Shown: positions 9,919 to 23,335 of the stretch, one piece after another
How the letters are laid out: each line of letters starts with the position of its first letter
Position numbering within the stretch: position 1 is the stretch's first letter
From: Malachius bipustulatus
Lineage: Eukaryota > Arthropoda > Insecta > Coleoptera > Melyridae
Assembly: GCA_910589415.1 (NCBI GenBank)
Contig: OU342630.1
Location: 86,672,186 to 86,736,185, forward strand
Reading direction: 5' to 3'
DNA: 64,000 bases
Made by a program: the position numbers and the translations under genes
Notes under the pieces: model-generated
Seen by the model: only the letters and a program-made list of their open reading frames with translations
Databases searched by the model: none
Told to the model about the DNA's origin: nothing

Positions 9919-12900
9919 TTACCAACATATACCTAAAGATTTATCCTTAAAAAAGCGACCAAGAAGAGTAATTTTGATATCATTTTTACTTTTGGTTGGA
10001 AATGAGGAATATTAAAAATATGCTCGGAAATGACTTCACTTTTCCACAAACTGATTTTATCATGAAAACCCGTGTGAAATCATTTTTGTAAATTCAATGC
10101 AGTAATCCTAGAAATTATTCTCATTTGAAACGAAATCATGTTTTTATATAATTAGGTGCCTATGTAGCTGTTACCTTATATTTTAAATTACATTATACTT
10201 GACAATTTCAAGATTGAAATAAAAACATAATTTACATGTTTTACCTATAATAATATCGAGTATAATACCGACAATGCATATAATGAAATTAAAACGGTAT
10301 AATTTATTTTAGAAAAAGCTTCCAATAAATCGAGGACGAGATCAAGGAGCTAATCAAGCAGTAAATAATATGACAATTAATTTGTCTTTTAGAACTGAAT
10401 AATAAGCAATAGCTTTTCAATAGGTATAAGGTACAATACCTTTATGAATCTCGACATGACTGTTGTATCAGAAAATGAAAATGATACTAAGTACTAAGTA
10501 GATATTATACACCGAGGTATACCTACCGGATGATTGACCATATCTCTTAACATAAAATGTTAACTTTAGCATTTTTTATCTCACCAAATTGAAGACCAGA
10601 ATTTTTTAAATTATTTTTCCCGTACTCTACTGAGTGTCCCCTATAATGTACTAAAGAGTTTTCTTAACTCCTTGTATAATTATGTACATTTTTTTTATTT
10701 AACGTACTCTATCGATTGTAAATTTTATGGCTTCAGAGATCTCAATATCTCGAGGTGTAATGAAAGGATTAAATATTTATCTACAAAACTTACTGTATGT
10801 TACACCTACCGGCAGACAACTAATGGAATGGAACCGGAAGTGCATTGTAGGTCAGTTGCCTTAATGAAATAACATTCCAATTTAGTATCTTCTCAAGCCG
10901 TTCTGTGTTTACGTCAGTCACGGTTGCAATTTTACAAGCACAAATACTAGTGCAATGCAAAGAGAATAATTCCGGAAATGAAATAATCCTGTCAAATTCC
11001 TCGTCTGTTCGTCAATCTTTTAGAAAACACTCCTTTTGCGTCAATACAAATCGTTTAATTTACGATGTTGATGCATAATAGGATAGGTCTGCAACTTGAC
11101 TAGAAAGTTACCTTACATCATATTAAAAACGCCTTTAATAGAAATATATATTTTTTAGCTGCAAGGCACTTGCCGCGGTGACACTATTTGAAACCGAGTT
11201 TGAAACATGGTAACTCTAAAATAAGAGACATTTTTAACATTTTTAAAAGACAAATTCCGTCCAACTGGGAGCATTACTGGCTTGAATGTGCGTAAAGTCC
11301 AATCAAGTCCAATGATCATTACTTACTGTTTAATAGGAGCTATTTCTTCGAACCGCATTCTTCACGTATAGGTATAAAAAAAATCGACTTTAAGTTTGCA
11401 GACAATATTCCGTTTATATAATGTTGCAGTCTTTTAATTTTTATCATTAATCTTAAATCTTAATCTTAGTTTTATCGTTAATTAAAAAATACACTACTGA
11501 GGACATCGCGACTTTACGATAATAAAATAACCCAAAAGCATGAAATTTCCACATACCATGTTGGCTGCATTATGTTAGGTATGCAGAAATATATACCTAC
11601 CGCATAAGAGAGAATAGAGAATCTTCATGTTGTCATGTGGATACGGAAATTAGCGAAGCGACAACAGTTTGCAACTTATGTCACGACAAATTAATTAAAA
11701 TTGACTGGTTAAACAATAATATCACTGGCAGGTAATTCTATAGTAATTCTATTGTGATATCTATCGCCTTTTCTTTTGCGTTTATACCGAGGTACCGAGT
11801 GTTCTAATCTTTTATCCCTGTCCACTCAATAATGAATCCTTTGCCTAGTATCATGAAAAATTTCAGGAACCTAATTGAATGAAACCTATAGGTTCCGTTA
11901 ACCAGGGTCAGGATTGCACTTTCATACATGTTCTACGTTCAAAAAATGTACAATAATGTTTATTATGAAAAAAGCAATAAAGGTATAGGTACCTAAGTAA
12001 ATGCACTTTATTACAAACCTAAACCACCAATAGGCCTAAAACAAATAAAACACCAATCTATAACAAACAACTGACATCCTGATGAGTGATTCTGATAATC
12101 TGTAATCTTTCAAATTTCCCGTGCTGGTTGATAATAATGCATCATGGTTTATCTGTCTTATTGCATTCACCGGTTCAACATAAAATAATCCATAATAGAC
12201 AGACCGTTGGTATAATTTTTTTGAACTTTCAACGTTTAGCTATATGTATAAAAAAAATATTTTTGAAGTACTGTTACTGTACTGTACCTAATGATAGTTT
12301 AGTTATTTTAACTTCAAAATTGAAAGGAACAAGTTTGGTAAAGAATGTGATTTCGTTTTGTACCTGTAAGTTTACATAACATTTACAGGTAGATTATGTA
12401 CTATACGAACACAATTTATACATGCCTAACAATTCCTAACCACATAAACAATGCTATGCACCTGACATGACTACTTAATTCTTTGTTCACGTTTGACATG
12501 TTACATTAATAAAATAATCGTTTGTTGACGGGGCCTGTTGTAGTCTCGGTTGTAGCACACATGAGTGAGTGGAACAATGCGGTAATGCGGATCAACTGCG
12601 CTGTCCCCCCGTGGAACGGCCAGGGGAGGGTCTGAATAAAAGTTAAATTCGAACAGGTGTTACTATAAGTATAAGTAAGCGTAGAACCGGTCTCAGCGCT
12701 AGGCTAGGGTTGCCAAACTCTTTCACATATCACGTAAGGTTTCTCACGAGGCTTCCTTGAGTAGAAGGAAGATTGGAGCTGCTACCTTACCTGTAAAAAA
12801 TTTTCTTTCTTTTACGTAGTGTGTCAGTGCCTTTCAGACTTTAATTATAATAAAGACTTTTCATGTGATTTATTTTCTTTCCCTAAGCGGAGATTGCTGT

Positions 12901-14958
12901 CAAGTTTTTTTTATTAGATCAACCTTATTTTTATGTTAGAATCTGTTTTATTATCAAATTTGGTATTGAAATAATAATTATTGTATCTTAGTTATTTTTC
13001 GTCATCATTTAAAAAATATTTCAAATTTATTTTTAGAATATCTTTATGAAACTGAAGATATGCGAACCAAGCGAGAGACGAGCTGCCCCGAGCAGTTCGC
13101 GAACTGAGTTTGCGAACCGCTCGTTGGAAGAAATAACGAACCTCCAAAGAGCTACGGGAAAAGGACGAACCAATCGCGCGACCCATCAGAAAAAGAAGTC
13201 ATTAATGTAAAATATAAATTTTAGACTTCTATGCAATCTTTTTCTTATTATTTCCTTGCAATAATGACTTCACGAAATGTAAACTACATCAATCGTGCGT
13301 ATTTCTGCTCACGGACGGCTCGTGATGCGCTTGGCTCTCGCTAGATCCAAAACGACATAGGTACATATACCTACCAATTTTGATTATTCCTACCAATACA
13401 AATATTAATTGAACTTTTTTCCATTTGAAAATGAATAAAAGATAAAAAATGCACGATGGGTTTGGCTTGCGCCATAGGATGCACCCCAGGCAGCCAAAAC
13501 GCATGCCAACAACTGAGTGCAGTGCCCCCGGTGTGCGTGGAAGTAGGTTTTTTTATTTGTTTTTTATTATTTTATTCATTAGATATATAAATTTTGCTCC
13601 GATCTCGCTTTTAGTATATTTTTTGAATAAAAAATAAATTTATTTAATAAATAAGTCTTATATTCTTAATGACAAGAAGTAAAGTTTTACATTTTTCATT
13701 CGATTACTAGCATTGGACTGCAACTGATAGCAGCCAACATTGCTAATGAACTGAGTGCAAATTCCTAAACAGAACGCCGTAAAATAATTAACGTTAGATG
13801 AAACTATCCGCAAATACGCGTGTTTAATGTTCCAGAAATCCTCAGGGAAATTCCTTAGATCGAGAAATCAAAATATTCACTTCTCATGTGTGCGAGTAAT
13901 ATTTATTTATTTAACATAATTTTCTTATTATAGAGCTTGCTGCAAAAAATAAAGTATATTCTTTGATTTTGGAAAGCTTTTAAAAATAGTAATTTATCAC
14001 ACTATTTTACAACCTGGCCATGTTTACGATATAAATATTTTTAGAGTGGGTACACATCATATAGGCTAAACAAGTAACTATTGTGGCGCCACCAAGTAGG
14101 CAAATTTGACACTTTCATGCGGCAAGTCCTTCGTGCCCGCTGTTCATTTTAATGTATTTGTTATTGCAAACATGAGGTCGTTCCGAGTATACAAAAATCG
14201 GGAAGTGTTTGTTGTACACGAGTACCTTAAATGCTTGAGATTACTTACCTATTTATTACTCCTGAATCTTTTTTTAGATAGTAAATTAAAGTTAAAAATT
14301 TTAGTTAATAATTTAAGGCATATAAGTAATACTAATAAAACAATAACTACTGCTATAATTTTTTCGAGCTGTATTTCAGACGAAGGGTAACATTTTCTTG
14401 CTTTACAGCTGCAAAATATGTTTAAAACTCTTCGACTTATTATACATAAGCTCAATAAAAACCCCGAAAACATGAGATGAAATATGAACTTATTATGCGT
14501 TGATAAGAAAGGTGATATTTTTTAATGGACAATTAATATATCACCTGAACAATGGGACAATAATAGGTTTTTTCATTTTTATGAGTGCTATGTGCACCAG
14601 GAGTCTCTCTAAATGAGCGCTGTTCCTTGAAGAAAAGTTCCATGTAAACGTAAACGTATTCTCTAACACCGCTCATGTGAAAACTCATCATGAGATTTCG
14701 CCCATTTCTCAACGATTTAAAACGAAAGCAGTCGAGACTGGGTGCTTGGAAATTACTTTTAATAATTATTGTAGTCATAATAAATTTAAAAATCTATAAG
14801 TTCACTGCCAAATAATAATTTTAAAAGGGTTTCATTATCCAAACGAGCTGTCAAAAATTGCAAAGCAAGGTTATACTGCCGCACGAAAGTGCGAAAAAAA
14901 TCCACGAGGAGGCGCGCGCGCCGCAAACATCCGATACTTACTTAGCCTATACCTAGAT
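9919..14958. other. Probable intron; no gene recognised
   Basis: Mostly AT-rich with no supported gene. A diverged repeat (11560-11840) is listed separately. GC-raised patches at 12540-12720 and 13065-13195 look slightly unlike the background (the plus strand at 13065-13195 is open for about 45 codons) but match nothing I know and have no clear splice sites. Confidence 0.5.
11560..11840 (+). repeat. Short copy of a dispersed repeat shared with 39540-40460
   Basis: Segments including GAGAATCTTCATGTT, GGATACGGAAATTAGCGAAG and later GGCAGGTAATTC and GTTCTAATCTTTTATCC occur in the same order in 39540-40460. There they are separated by an extra ~640 bp that contains a decayed coding stretch. This copy is therefore likely an internally deleted, non-autonomous relative. 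Confidence 0.45.
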
Positions 14959-15014
14959 CAGTGGTTCCCAACCTTTTCCTAGTCACACGTCACGACCGCC
15001 TATTATACTATATG
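14959..15014 (+). mobile_element. hAT-like 5' terminal fragment
   Basis: CAGTGGTTCCCAACCTTTT is a classic hAT-superfamily terminal inverted repeat. No matching right end (CCACTG) was found downstream, so only the left end can be supported, followed directly by another inverted-repeat unit. Confidence 0.45.
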
Positions 15015-15555
15015 ATTCATAATAAGTGCTTAGGACTTCAGGATGTGATAGCTCGTTCAAAAATATGAAAAAAAGTTCATATTAACATGGGTCCGTAAAC
15101 CCACCATTTTCGAAATACATTGTGAAAGCATATTTTGAACTGTCAAGTCAATGCTTTCCACATAAAAAAGGTACTCTTGGTCAAATACTCTAATAAGAAC
15201 TGTTTTCATGAAAACAGCATTTTAATGATCAAAAGCATAAAAATCATAAATGTTTTGTTGTGGACAAAAACATCCTTATTTTTGGTAAGAGAACTGTTTC
15301 CATGAAAAACAGCATTTTAATGATCAAAAGCATAAAAATCATAAATGTTTTGTTGTGGACAAAAACATCCTTATTTTTGGTAATTTTTTTTTTATGATTT
15401 GTTTCACTGGACAACATGTAGGTATATAAAAGCTGCGTTTTTTATCTAAAACAGTTCCTGCATGAGATCGTCAAAAAACTGAAAATAATTAAATTTTTAT
15501 CTCGAAAACGGTTTGTTTTATCACATCCTGAAGTCCTGCGCACATTATTAAGAAC
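15015..15555. mobile_element. Inverted-repeat element with AGGACTTCAGGATGTGATA arms
   Basis: AGGACTTCAGGATGTGATA at 15032-15050 is perfectly inverted at about 15520-15538, and the pairing extends a further ~15 bp outwards with mismatches. The inside shares phrases with other fold-back elements here (ACATGGGTCCG, ATCTCGAAAACGG, AAAGGTACTCTTGGT). A 93-bp tandem duplication lies inside. Confidence 0.5.
15198..15383 (+). repeat. Two-copy 93-bp tandem duplication
   Basis: The unit starts at GAACTGTTTyCATGAAAA and ends at CTTATTTTTGGTAA. It occurs at 15198-15288 and again at 15291-15383 with only a few differences, so the duplication is recent compared with the surrounding element. Confidence 0.75.
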
Positions 15556-15887
15556 CACCTTGTGTATTTTGAAAAACTTTGGGGGACCTCCACAAAGTAG
15601 GGGGGGGGCTGAAAAATACAAAATTTTGGAAAAATGAGTCCGTAAAACGCAAATTCATCGTACTCTTAATGAGTAGGTACCTATACTTCGTGCTGAAGTA
15701 TACATATGGGAAGGAGCTATAAAGAAATATGTTTGTATGGAATTTTAGGCATAAAGTAAGCCAAAGAATTACCCCCGTTCCCGATAATGTACCTGGTATT
15801 TAGGAAACATCCTGTATATATAAAATGAAACATGAAAGGAAAAGTAATCAACAAAAAATAATTGCTGTTTTAATTTAATTTAATATA

Positions 15888-16400
15888 AATTCGCACTTGG
15901 TACTGCTGTCTTTTTTTAAAATTTGGTCCTAACATAACTTTTCTTTGAGGGAAAGACGAACGAAAATTTTGGGTGAACAAACGTGGAAAAATCGTGGACA
16001 AACTTATTCTCTTTGATAATAAATAATGAACTATACCAATGAAAATAAGTTCATGGGGTCAAATTTTTTAAATTTTGCCGTAACTTTTTTTTAATGGTGG
16101 CAAACGAAAATTTCGGGTTAACAAACGTGGACAAATCGTGGACAAAAAAAAAATTTGAATGTTATTAAAATTCGCATTTGGTACTGCTGTCAATTTTTTC
16201 AATTTGGACGTACCTATGTTTTTTAGGGTGAGACGAACGAAAATTGCGGGTGGCCAAATCGTAGACAAACTTATCCCGTTTGATAATCATTCGGTAATGA
16301 AATATGTTCAGGGTGGTGCTGCATGTCAATTTTTTTTAAACTTCTCATCGAAATGTCCACGACAAACGTATGGACAAATCGTGAACCAATCTGGACAATC
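15888..16400 (+). repeat. Satellite-like tandem array, ~135-140-bp monomer (280-bp higher-order unit)
   Basis: AAATTCGCACTTGGTACTG at 15888 recurs as AAATTCGCATTTGGTACTG at 16168. Within each 280-bp unit the phrase ACGAAAATTT-GGGT-AACAAACGTGGACAAATCGTGG recurs at about 15956, 16096, 16232 and 16355, giving about four diverged monomers. The array is non-coding; overlapping open frames are incidental. Confidence 0.6.
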
Positions 16401-18985
16401 ATATGCCGTTTGCATTTTATAAAAGTTTGCACTCAGGGGTACAAAGTTTACTGAACTCTACGTTACTTGGGATAGCCGGTAGAAAGCTCGCATCCGGGAA
16501 GTACCAGGTATGTAAGTATGACTTTTTCTGTTGGAGGAGCGAGCTCAATACCGTGATCCCGGCAAACCGGCTGTCTTGCTTTGAGTGAGGCAAGAGGCAG
16601 GATGCAGAAATACATTACAATAAGTACTTAGAAATTTAAAACATTTTATCCATAACTATATACCCGGGGAATTACCTGATATCTATGCCTATTGCCATTA
16701 AAAAGATAATAACTTTTTTTTCGTATCCTTTGCCGCAAGTGTAACCGTTAATAATAAACCTTAATGGTTGTGTAAAATAATAATAACAATTTGTACTATT
16801 ATTAATTTACTAAAGAACTCCCTGGCTGCTTCTAAAATATGTGCATTCACTATAAAATTTTCGATTAGGTGCTAAATAATAATATTAATAGACAGGACAC
16901 CTGTTAATGTACCTATCTTCTCTGATGTATAATTTATAGTTTATAGTAATTGCCCAGAAACCTGTCCAGTTTCATATGTATTGATTTTATAAGAATATTT
17001 TATGGTCTGCCCAGTTTCATGACACTTTAATTTTCCCAGATTGCGCGCCCAGTTTCAGATCGCTCCTCCAAGACATGAAATAAACTTGAAACTGAAATAA
17101 TAATGTCCGATTTAACCCGAATAGCTTTGGGTCACGTTTGCCAAATCTTGTTTTATAAATTCAAATTCCATACTCCGCACCTTTCCTTTTAAAAGTCAAC
17201 ATCAAAAGCGTTGTTTTTATTTTTTATGTTGTTAATGCGAAATTTATTATTATGTAATGTGAACTAAGTAACTAATTACCATAAGTACCTACCTACCGTA
17301 CCCACCTAAGTATATTAAAGAGGCGTCAGACGTCCTAAAACCTATTGGTCGATTTTTATTTAGGTATACAATATATCACTACCTTTTCTATAAATCTACT
17401 TACGTACTTTACGAATACGAATTAACTAGGTATACTTGGGTACTTCTTGAAAACAAAAACTTCGTGTCTCGGCCATGTGAAAAAATCATTCTTCAGTAAT
17501 TGAAGAGAACAAGTAGCATTAGAAGCAATTTATTTTTAATGACCATCATTATTCTAAGAATTCCAGCTTGCCAGGCCAGACCTACCTTGCTAATTGCACC
17601 ACAACATTTCTGTTATGACTCAGAAGTGAAAGCAAAAGGCATCTTGTCTGCACGATTCGAACACTGGCTTCTGTTCAAAAATTCAAAGCGTTCATTCATC
17701 ATTCAATTAGGTTTTCAGAGTCCAGATGGTCCAACATAGAATTCAAGCCTTCAAGCCTCTTTCTTTATGAGCGCTTTGCTCCCATTATTTTAGAGCTGCT
17801 GGGACTGTTTCGGACATTTCTTGCCATTTTCTTCTTTTACATGAAAGAATGAGTCATTCTGTTCATCCCATTATCGCGGACCATTATCATTGGATGTAGT
17901 GGAACGGTAATTCCTATCAAATTGCTTTAGAGATTCCCCGAGGTGCAATAACAATCATTATGTAATATATTGTAGTTGATAGAACACATTTTCATTTATA
18001 GATAGGCATCTATTAACCGGTTTTTATTTAGTTCAGACATTCATCCTTTATGGCAAGTGTTGCTCATGCATGGTGTTGGTGTTGCTTTCATACAACTTGA
18101 TATTAAAGGTTTACATTTTTTTTCACCATGTAAATTAAATTCTACTGCCACTACTTGGCACAATAATCCACTTTAAATGATAAATTTAGGTAAGTAATAT
18201 GAGATGCAATACAAATATTTAAGTGTCGACTCCAAGTGTAAGTGTACATGAAAAAAGTATTGAAAAGTGCAGCTGAAATATAAATTTGATATCATCATAA
18301 TTATTAGATTTAAGACTGGCGGTAAGAAGCGGCGAATTATAAGAGTTCAAGTTAAGAAAAATATTGAAAATTATAAAAATAGATGGCATTCAAAAAAATC
18401 ATAAATTACATAATTTCTAGGTAGGTACATACTCGTCTAGGTGCTAGGTATAATAAGGAATAGAGATATAACCTAGACCTAGGGGGAAGCAGTTTTTCAC
18501 CTGATATAGGACTTGATATAGGTACTCCCGAGACAAAAATATTTTCCTGAGTAGCCTGGGTTGAAATTAACGCAGTTTCTGATTTGGTTCCTCAACAAAT
18601 TAATCAGAAGTGACTCCGAAAAATATAATTTTTTCGATCGATTGGGGGGGGGTTCATGTAGTGAGAGCGGCACCTTGAAGGCCTAGTAGCTTGTGGTGAA
18701 TGCATAACCCCTTGCCCATTCCCTCCATACCTGGATCCTCGCTCATGCCTTTACCTCTGCTTTATTGGAAAGTAAAACCGGAAAGAAGCATCCTTGTATT
18801 CTTTGTTAAATCTTAACGTAACAAATTATGCTGAAATACTTAATTCACAAAGTTAATTAATGGTTAAACCTCGGTTTAAACTAATATTCATAATTGTAAA
18901 TATATACATAATTAAACGCTCACTGGAATATATTTAAAATTATTATCCTTAATAATAATTGAAGTAACACTTATTTTAGAAGTAG
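16401..18985. other. Probable intron; no gene recognised
   Basis: AT-rich sequence. A frame open over 17500-17739 has a slightly more balanced composition but no ATG at its start and no family match, so it is not called as a gene. Confidence 0.5.
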
Positions 18986-18987
18986 AA

Positions 18988-19990
18988 TAACATCTCAGAT
19001 TTTTTCAAATTTTTGATCACTTGTAGGTATAAACATTTCATCTATGTCATAGAATACCATAATACAGGGGATGATTCTTGTAACCTAAAATATTTCAAAT
19101 ATCTCAACAAATAAGCGCTGCGGACAAATGATTTTTACAAAAGTGGTTTTGTTCGATGAGGGACATCGTTTGAACATGAAACCGCCCTGCACCCCTCACT
19201 CCCTCACCCCTTGCGAGGGAGTGAACTTTGAAATTTTAAATATTTTTCGAGATATTTATCTTTATTGCGAATTCGTACTCGGCGACAAAAAATGCTTAAA
19301 ACTTACCTGAAACATTTTTTGCGCATGCTTTTTCACTAAATACGAATTCGCAATAAAAAATATGGGTTGTCGTTCAAAATTTCAAAGTTAACCCCCACTC
19401 CTTCGCAATGGGGTATTGATGTAGGGAGGTTTTTGCATTTAAACGATGCCCCCCACCGAACTAAACCATTTTTGTAGATAACATTATTCCGCAGAGTGCT
19501 TACTTTTCGAGATAGACATATTTATAGAAGAAATAATCAACATCAAATTTCCTCGATTATAGCGCCATCTATGAATAATCGCAAAAAATGTTTCAGTAAA
19601 ATCTTACCTACGCATTTTTTGTCGCTGGATACTAATTTATCAATAAAAAAAAACGAGTTGCTATTTGATAATTCAAAGTTACCCCCACTCACTCACAAGG
19701 GGTGAGTGAGGAGTGCATAGTTTTTGTATATAAACGATGTCCGCATCCAAGAAATTTTTAAAAATAATTTTTTCGCAGAGTGCGCACTTTTCGAGATATT
19801 TAGATACCTAATATTTCAGGTTATAAGAATCCTGTGTATATGTATAAGAAGTTAGAATAGAGGGACATCTAAGCGGTTTTTGTCTATCTTGAGCGTTTTC
19901 GTTGTACACACCGGGACTTGAACTTGAAAAATTGCGATTTTCACTTGTTTATAAGTCACAAACTTCTCAATTTAAACACCAACTGTACTG
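18988..19990. mobile_element. Old, interrupted copy of the shared fold-back core
   Basis: 18988-19063 (ATCTCAGATTTTTTCAAATT, then AACATTTCATCTATGTCAT) and 19838-19990 (GGGACATCTAAGCGG, then CACTTGTTTATAAGTCACAA and AAACACCAACTGTA) match consecutive parts of the core found intact at 25697-26327, 34280-34832 and 58215-58847. The left half of the core is missing and another element (19065-19834) splits the remainder. Clearly more diverged than the other copies. Confidence 0.55.
19065..19834. mobile_element. Nested fold-back element with CAGGggATTCTTrTAACC ends
   Basis: ACAGGGGATGATTCTTGTAACC at the left is matched in inverted form by GGTTATAAGAATCCTGT at the right. The arms also share TTTCGAGATATTT, the GCAGAGTGC segment and CTCACCCCTTGCGAGGGAGTG-like stretches. 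It was inserted into the core copy described above. Non-coding. Confidence 0.5.
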
Positions 19991-21754
19991 TAAAAACCAA
20001 TCGTATGTAAACCATCATCAAAAATTAAAAATTATATTTTAATTATTGATGAATAAGATACCTACGAGATAAAAGATAAAATATTTTTTGTTTTCCAATT
20101 TTTGTATTTAAGTTGTTTATAAGTATTTATTTACCTTTAGTTTATTTATTCATATATTCTCGAGTAGGTATATTCTATATTATTTATTATTTATATTTCA
20201 AATTTATTTACTTTTTAACACCAAGTAGTGTTTCTTACAAAAACGATCAATGCAGACACCAAAATTGTGTCCCTAAGTATAAGTAATATAATAAAAATAT
20301 ATTACGTAACTAATGTATTACCTATATGTATGCATATGTTGTTTTATTTTGATTTTACAACATTCATTTCATTGTGTATATAGACGAATGATGGCTTGAG
20401 CGTTAATTGTACGCGTTTCTATTTATTTCAATTGTAAATAATACGAGAACAAGTCCTTGCAACAGAGGAGTTATAAGGGTAATATTTGTTTCCAATGATT
20501 AGTTCTGCATTATTTAATAGCGCGACTAAAATCCATGTATTTGTGTTTCCATGGAAAATTAATGTATTATGTTTACGAACGAAGTCCGCTGTGCATGTGG
20601 AATTTAATCAGGTGAAAAGTGTATTTCTGTTCGGGCTCTCCAATTACATAATATATCAAGGAAATTCTCATTTGAAACCCGATCTGCCGCTGTAGGGATT
20701 TGTTGACATTTTCGTTGACAGAACGTCGTAGAATATGCATGACCTGTTTGTTTGAAAAATATTAAGTGAATATTTTCGTTAATTAATGTAAAAACTTAGC
20801 AAGTCTGTGATGCTGAGAACAATTAGGTATTATCAAATCGTTTTGAAACTAAACAGCTCAACTTATGATATTTTACGTAACGTACACAGAAATTCGATTC
20901 ACGCAAAAAATATTTAAAAAAGTACTTAGTCTTCCTTCATAAAATGACCTCTCATAAGGGTTATCGATTAAGTCGAGGATTAACTAGAGCACCTCGTAGA
21001 GTAGAGCCTAGACTAGGTATATATGAAAAACAAAAGCTTTTATTATGAGACTAAACAGTAAAAGAGGCGAGTGTTGTGTTTCTCATAACATTTCTAATGG
21101 TTTTACTAAAATTATATCATTTCTTGGCTGTGAAGTCTGATGTTATTTGTTTCTTGTCGATTTTCTATAAATAATGCTGAAACTGATCGGTCGACTAGAT
21201 TTATAACCAGAGAATATTGAGTTATACGGTAGCCTTGGTTTACATGTAGTATAGATTAACGACTTCAATTGAAGGCCTAGTTGGTTATTTTCGCTACAAA
21301 CATCTCTTCTAATAGATGGTCATGGTTGAAGTATAAATAGAGGATAATGTAATGTGTGTGTGCATCATTAGAAACCGAGAGTATGGGAACTGTTGCATGA
21401 TCTTAATTATCATGGAATCATGATTATTATAGAATCATTAACGTTAGATAATTATTATATTATTGTAGTGGTCAAATAGTATAGATTTTTTTTAGGTAGG
21501 TACATAAATATAAAAAGTTAATCCTACACATGCATTGCAGGTTGTGGATTTGCGGATGGATAGTTTTTGGTTTTGGATTTAAGTTTAGGCACGTTTCGAC
21601 TATGTACGACTGAGCAAAAACAGTACGTAAAAGAAGGTAGAATGAACTCGAAATGAAAACAAGCTGTACGTCACGGATTCGGAGAAATGACAAACGGTAG
21701 TAGCCAGTCCTGAAGCAAGCAAAATGCGAACAGGTTGAAATCAAAAATCAAGTA
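19991..21754. other. No gene seen
   Basis: AT-rich, presumed intronic or intergenic. No repeat structure or coding stretch that I can support. Confidence 0.5.
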
Positions 21755-21756
21755 TA

Positions 21757-23327
21757 CAGGGTGTTTACTGTAAGATTAGCCATACTTCACAGGCTGATTC
21801 TTCAGACTAAAATTTCCCATTAACCTTCTCCATTGTGTCCGGAATGCACCGTTTTTGAGATACAGGGACAGGGTGTCGAAGAAATATTATTTTTCAAGTT
21901 CTTGACGATATCTCGGGAACCGTATGAGATACAATGTTCAGCTCTTATACACACTATGTGTACACTGATCCCCTTATTTTCGCCGTAAAGGTTTAAAAAA
22001 AATTAAGTGGCATAGATTATGGATATAGATTATGGATATTTTGAGGGTTTCGACCTCCTAATTTCTGCGCCACTGGAATAAATGCCATTTTAAGCATCGT
22101 CTTTGAACCGTCCATGTTTTATACACCAAAAAGGTACTCTTGGTTAACGGCTCTAAAGTGAACCGTTTCCGAGAAAAATGTAATTTTATGAGAAAAAACA
22201 TTAATTATAAGTTTTCACCTTGGTTTTCACTTACTTTAATTTTTCCAAAATGCTGTTGAAAAATCGTTAAAAAGCCATGTTTTCTATCATAAAATTCCAT
22301 TTTCCTCGGAAACGGTTCATTTTAGAGTCGTTAACCAAAACCAAGAGTACCTTTTTAGCGAGCTTTTTGGTATAGAAAACATGGGCGGTTCAAAGGCGCT
22401 GCTTAAAACCGCATTTATTCCAGTAGCGTAGAAATTAAGGGGTCGAAACCTTCAAAATAGCCTAGGTAAATCTACGCCACTGAATTTTTTTAAAACCTTT
22501 ATTTTACGGCGCAAGTAAGGGGATCGGTGAGCACATAGTGTGTATACACACTATGTGCTCACCGATCCCCTTACTTGCGCCGTAAAATAAAGGTTTTAAA
22601 AAAATTCAGTGGCGTAGATTTAGGCTATTTTAAAGGTTTCGACCCCTTAATTTCTACGCAACTGGAATAAATGCGGTTTTAAGCAGCGCCTTTGAACCGC
22701 CCATGTTTTCTATACCAAAAAGCTCGCTAAAAAGGTACTCTTGGTTTTGGTTAACGACTCTAAAATGAACCGTTTCCGAGGAAAATGGAATTTTATGATA
22801 GAAAACATGACTTTTTAACGATTTTTCAACAGCATTTTGGAAAAATTAAAGTAAGTGAAAACCGAGGTGAAAACTTATAATTAATGTTTTTTCTCATAAA
22901 ATTACATTTTTCTCGGAAACGGTTCACTTTAGAGCCGTTAACCAAGAGTACCTTTTTGGTGTATAAAACATGGACGGTTCAAAGACGATGCTTAAAATGG
23001 CATTTATTCCAGTGGCGCAGAAATTAGGAGGTCGAAACCCTCAAAATATCCATAATCTATATCCATAATCTATGCCACTTAATTTTTTTTAAACCTTTAC
23101 GGCGAAAATAAGGGGATCAGTGTACACATAGTGTGTATAAGAGCTGAACATTGTATCTCATACGGTTCCCGAGATATCTTAAAAAAAACTGGAAAAAGAA
23201 TATTTCTTCGACACCCTGTATCTCAAAAACGGTGCATTTCCGGACACACGTTAATGGGAAATTTTTTGTTTATTTTAGTCTGAAGATCAGCCTCTGAAGT
23301 TTGGCCAACCTTACAGTAAACACCCTG
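21757..23327. mobile_element. 1.57-kb near-perfect palindrome (TA-flanked CAGGGTG element)
   Basis: The outer ends CAGGGTGTTTACTGTAAG and CTTACAGTAAACACCCTG are each bordered by TA. The arms, about 785 bp each, run to a centre at 22545/22546 (TGTGTATACACA) with no spacer and stay closely matched over most of their length. An inner CAGGGTGTCGAAGAAATATT / inverse pair near 21870 and 23215 suggests a nested pair of ends. No coding capacity. It abuts the next fold-back element, separated by only a few bases. Confidence 0.75.
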
Positions 23328-23335
23328 TAAGTATA

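Noticed and set aside
13065..13195. GC-raised, open ~45-codon stretch as an exon
   Set aside because: No convincing acceptor or donor and no recognisable protein; left as an observation in the interval entry.
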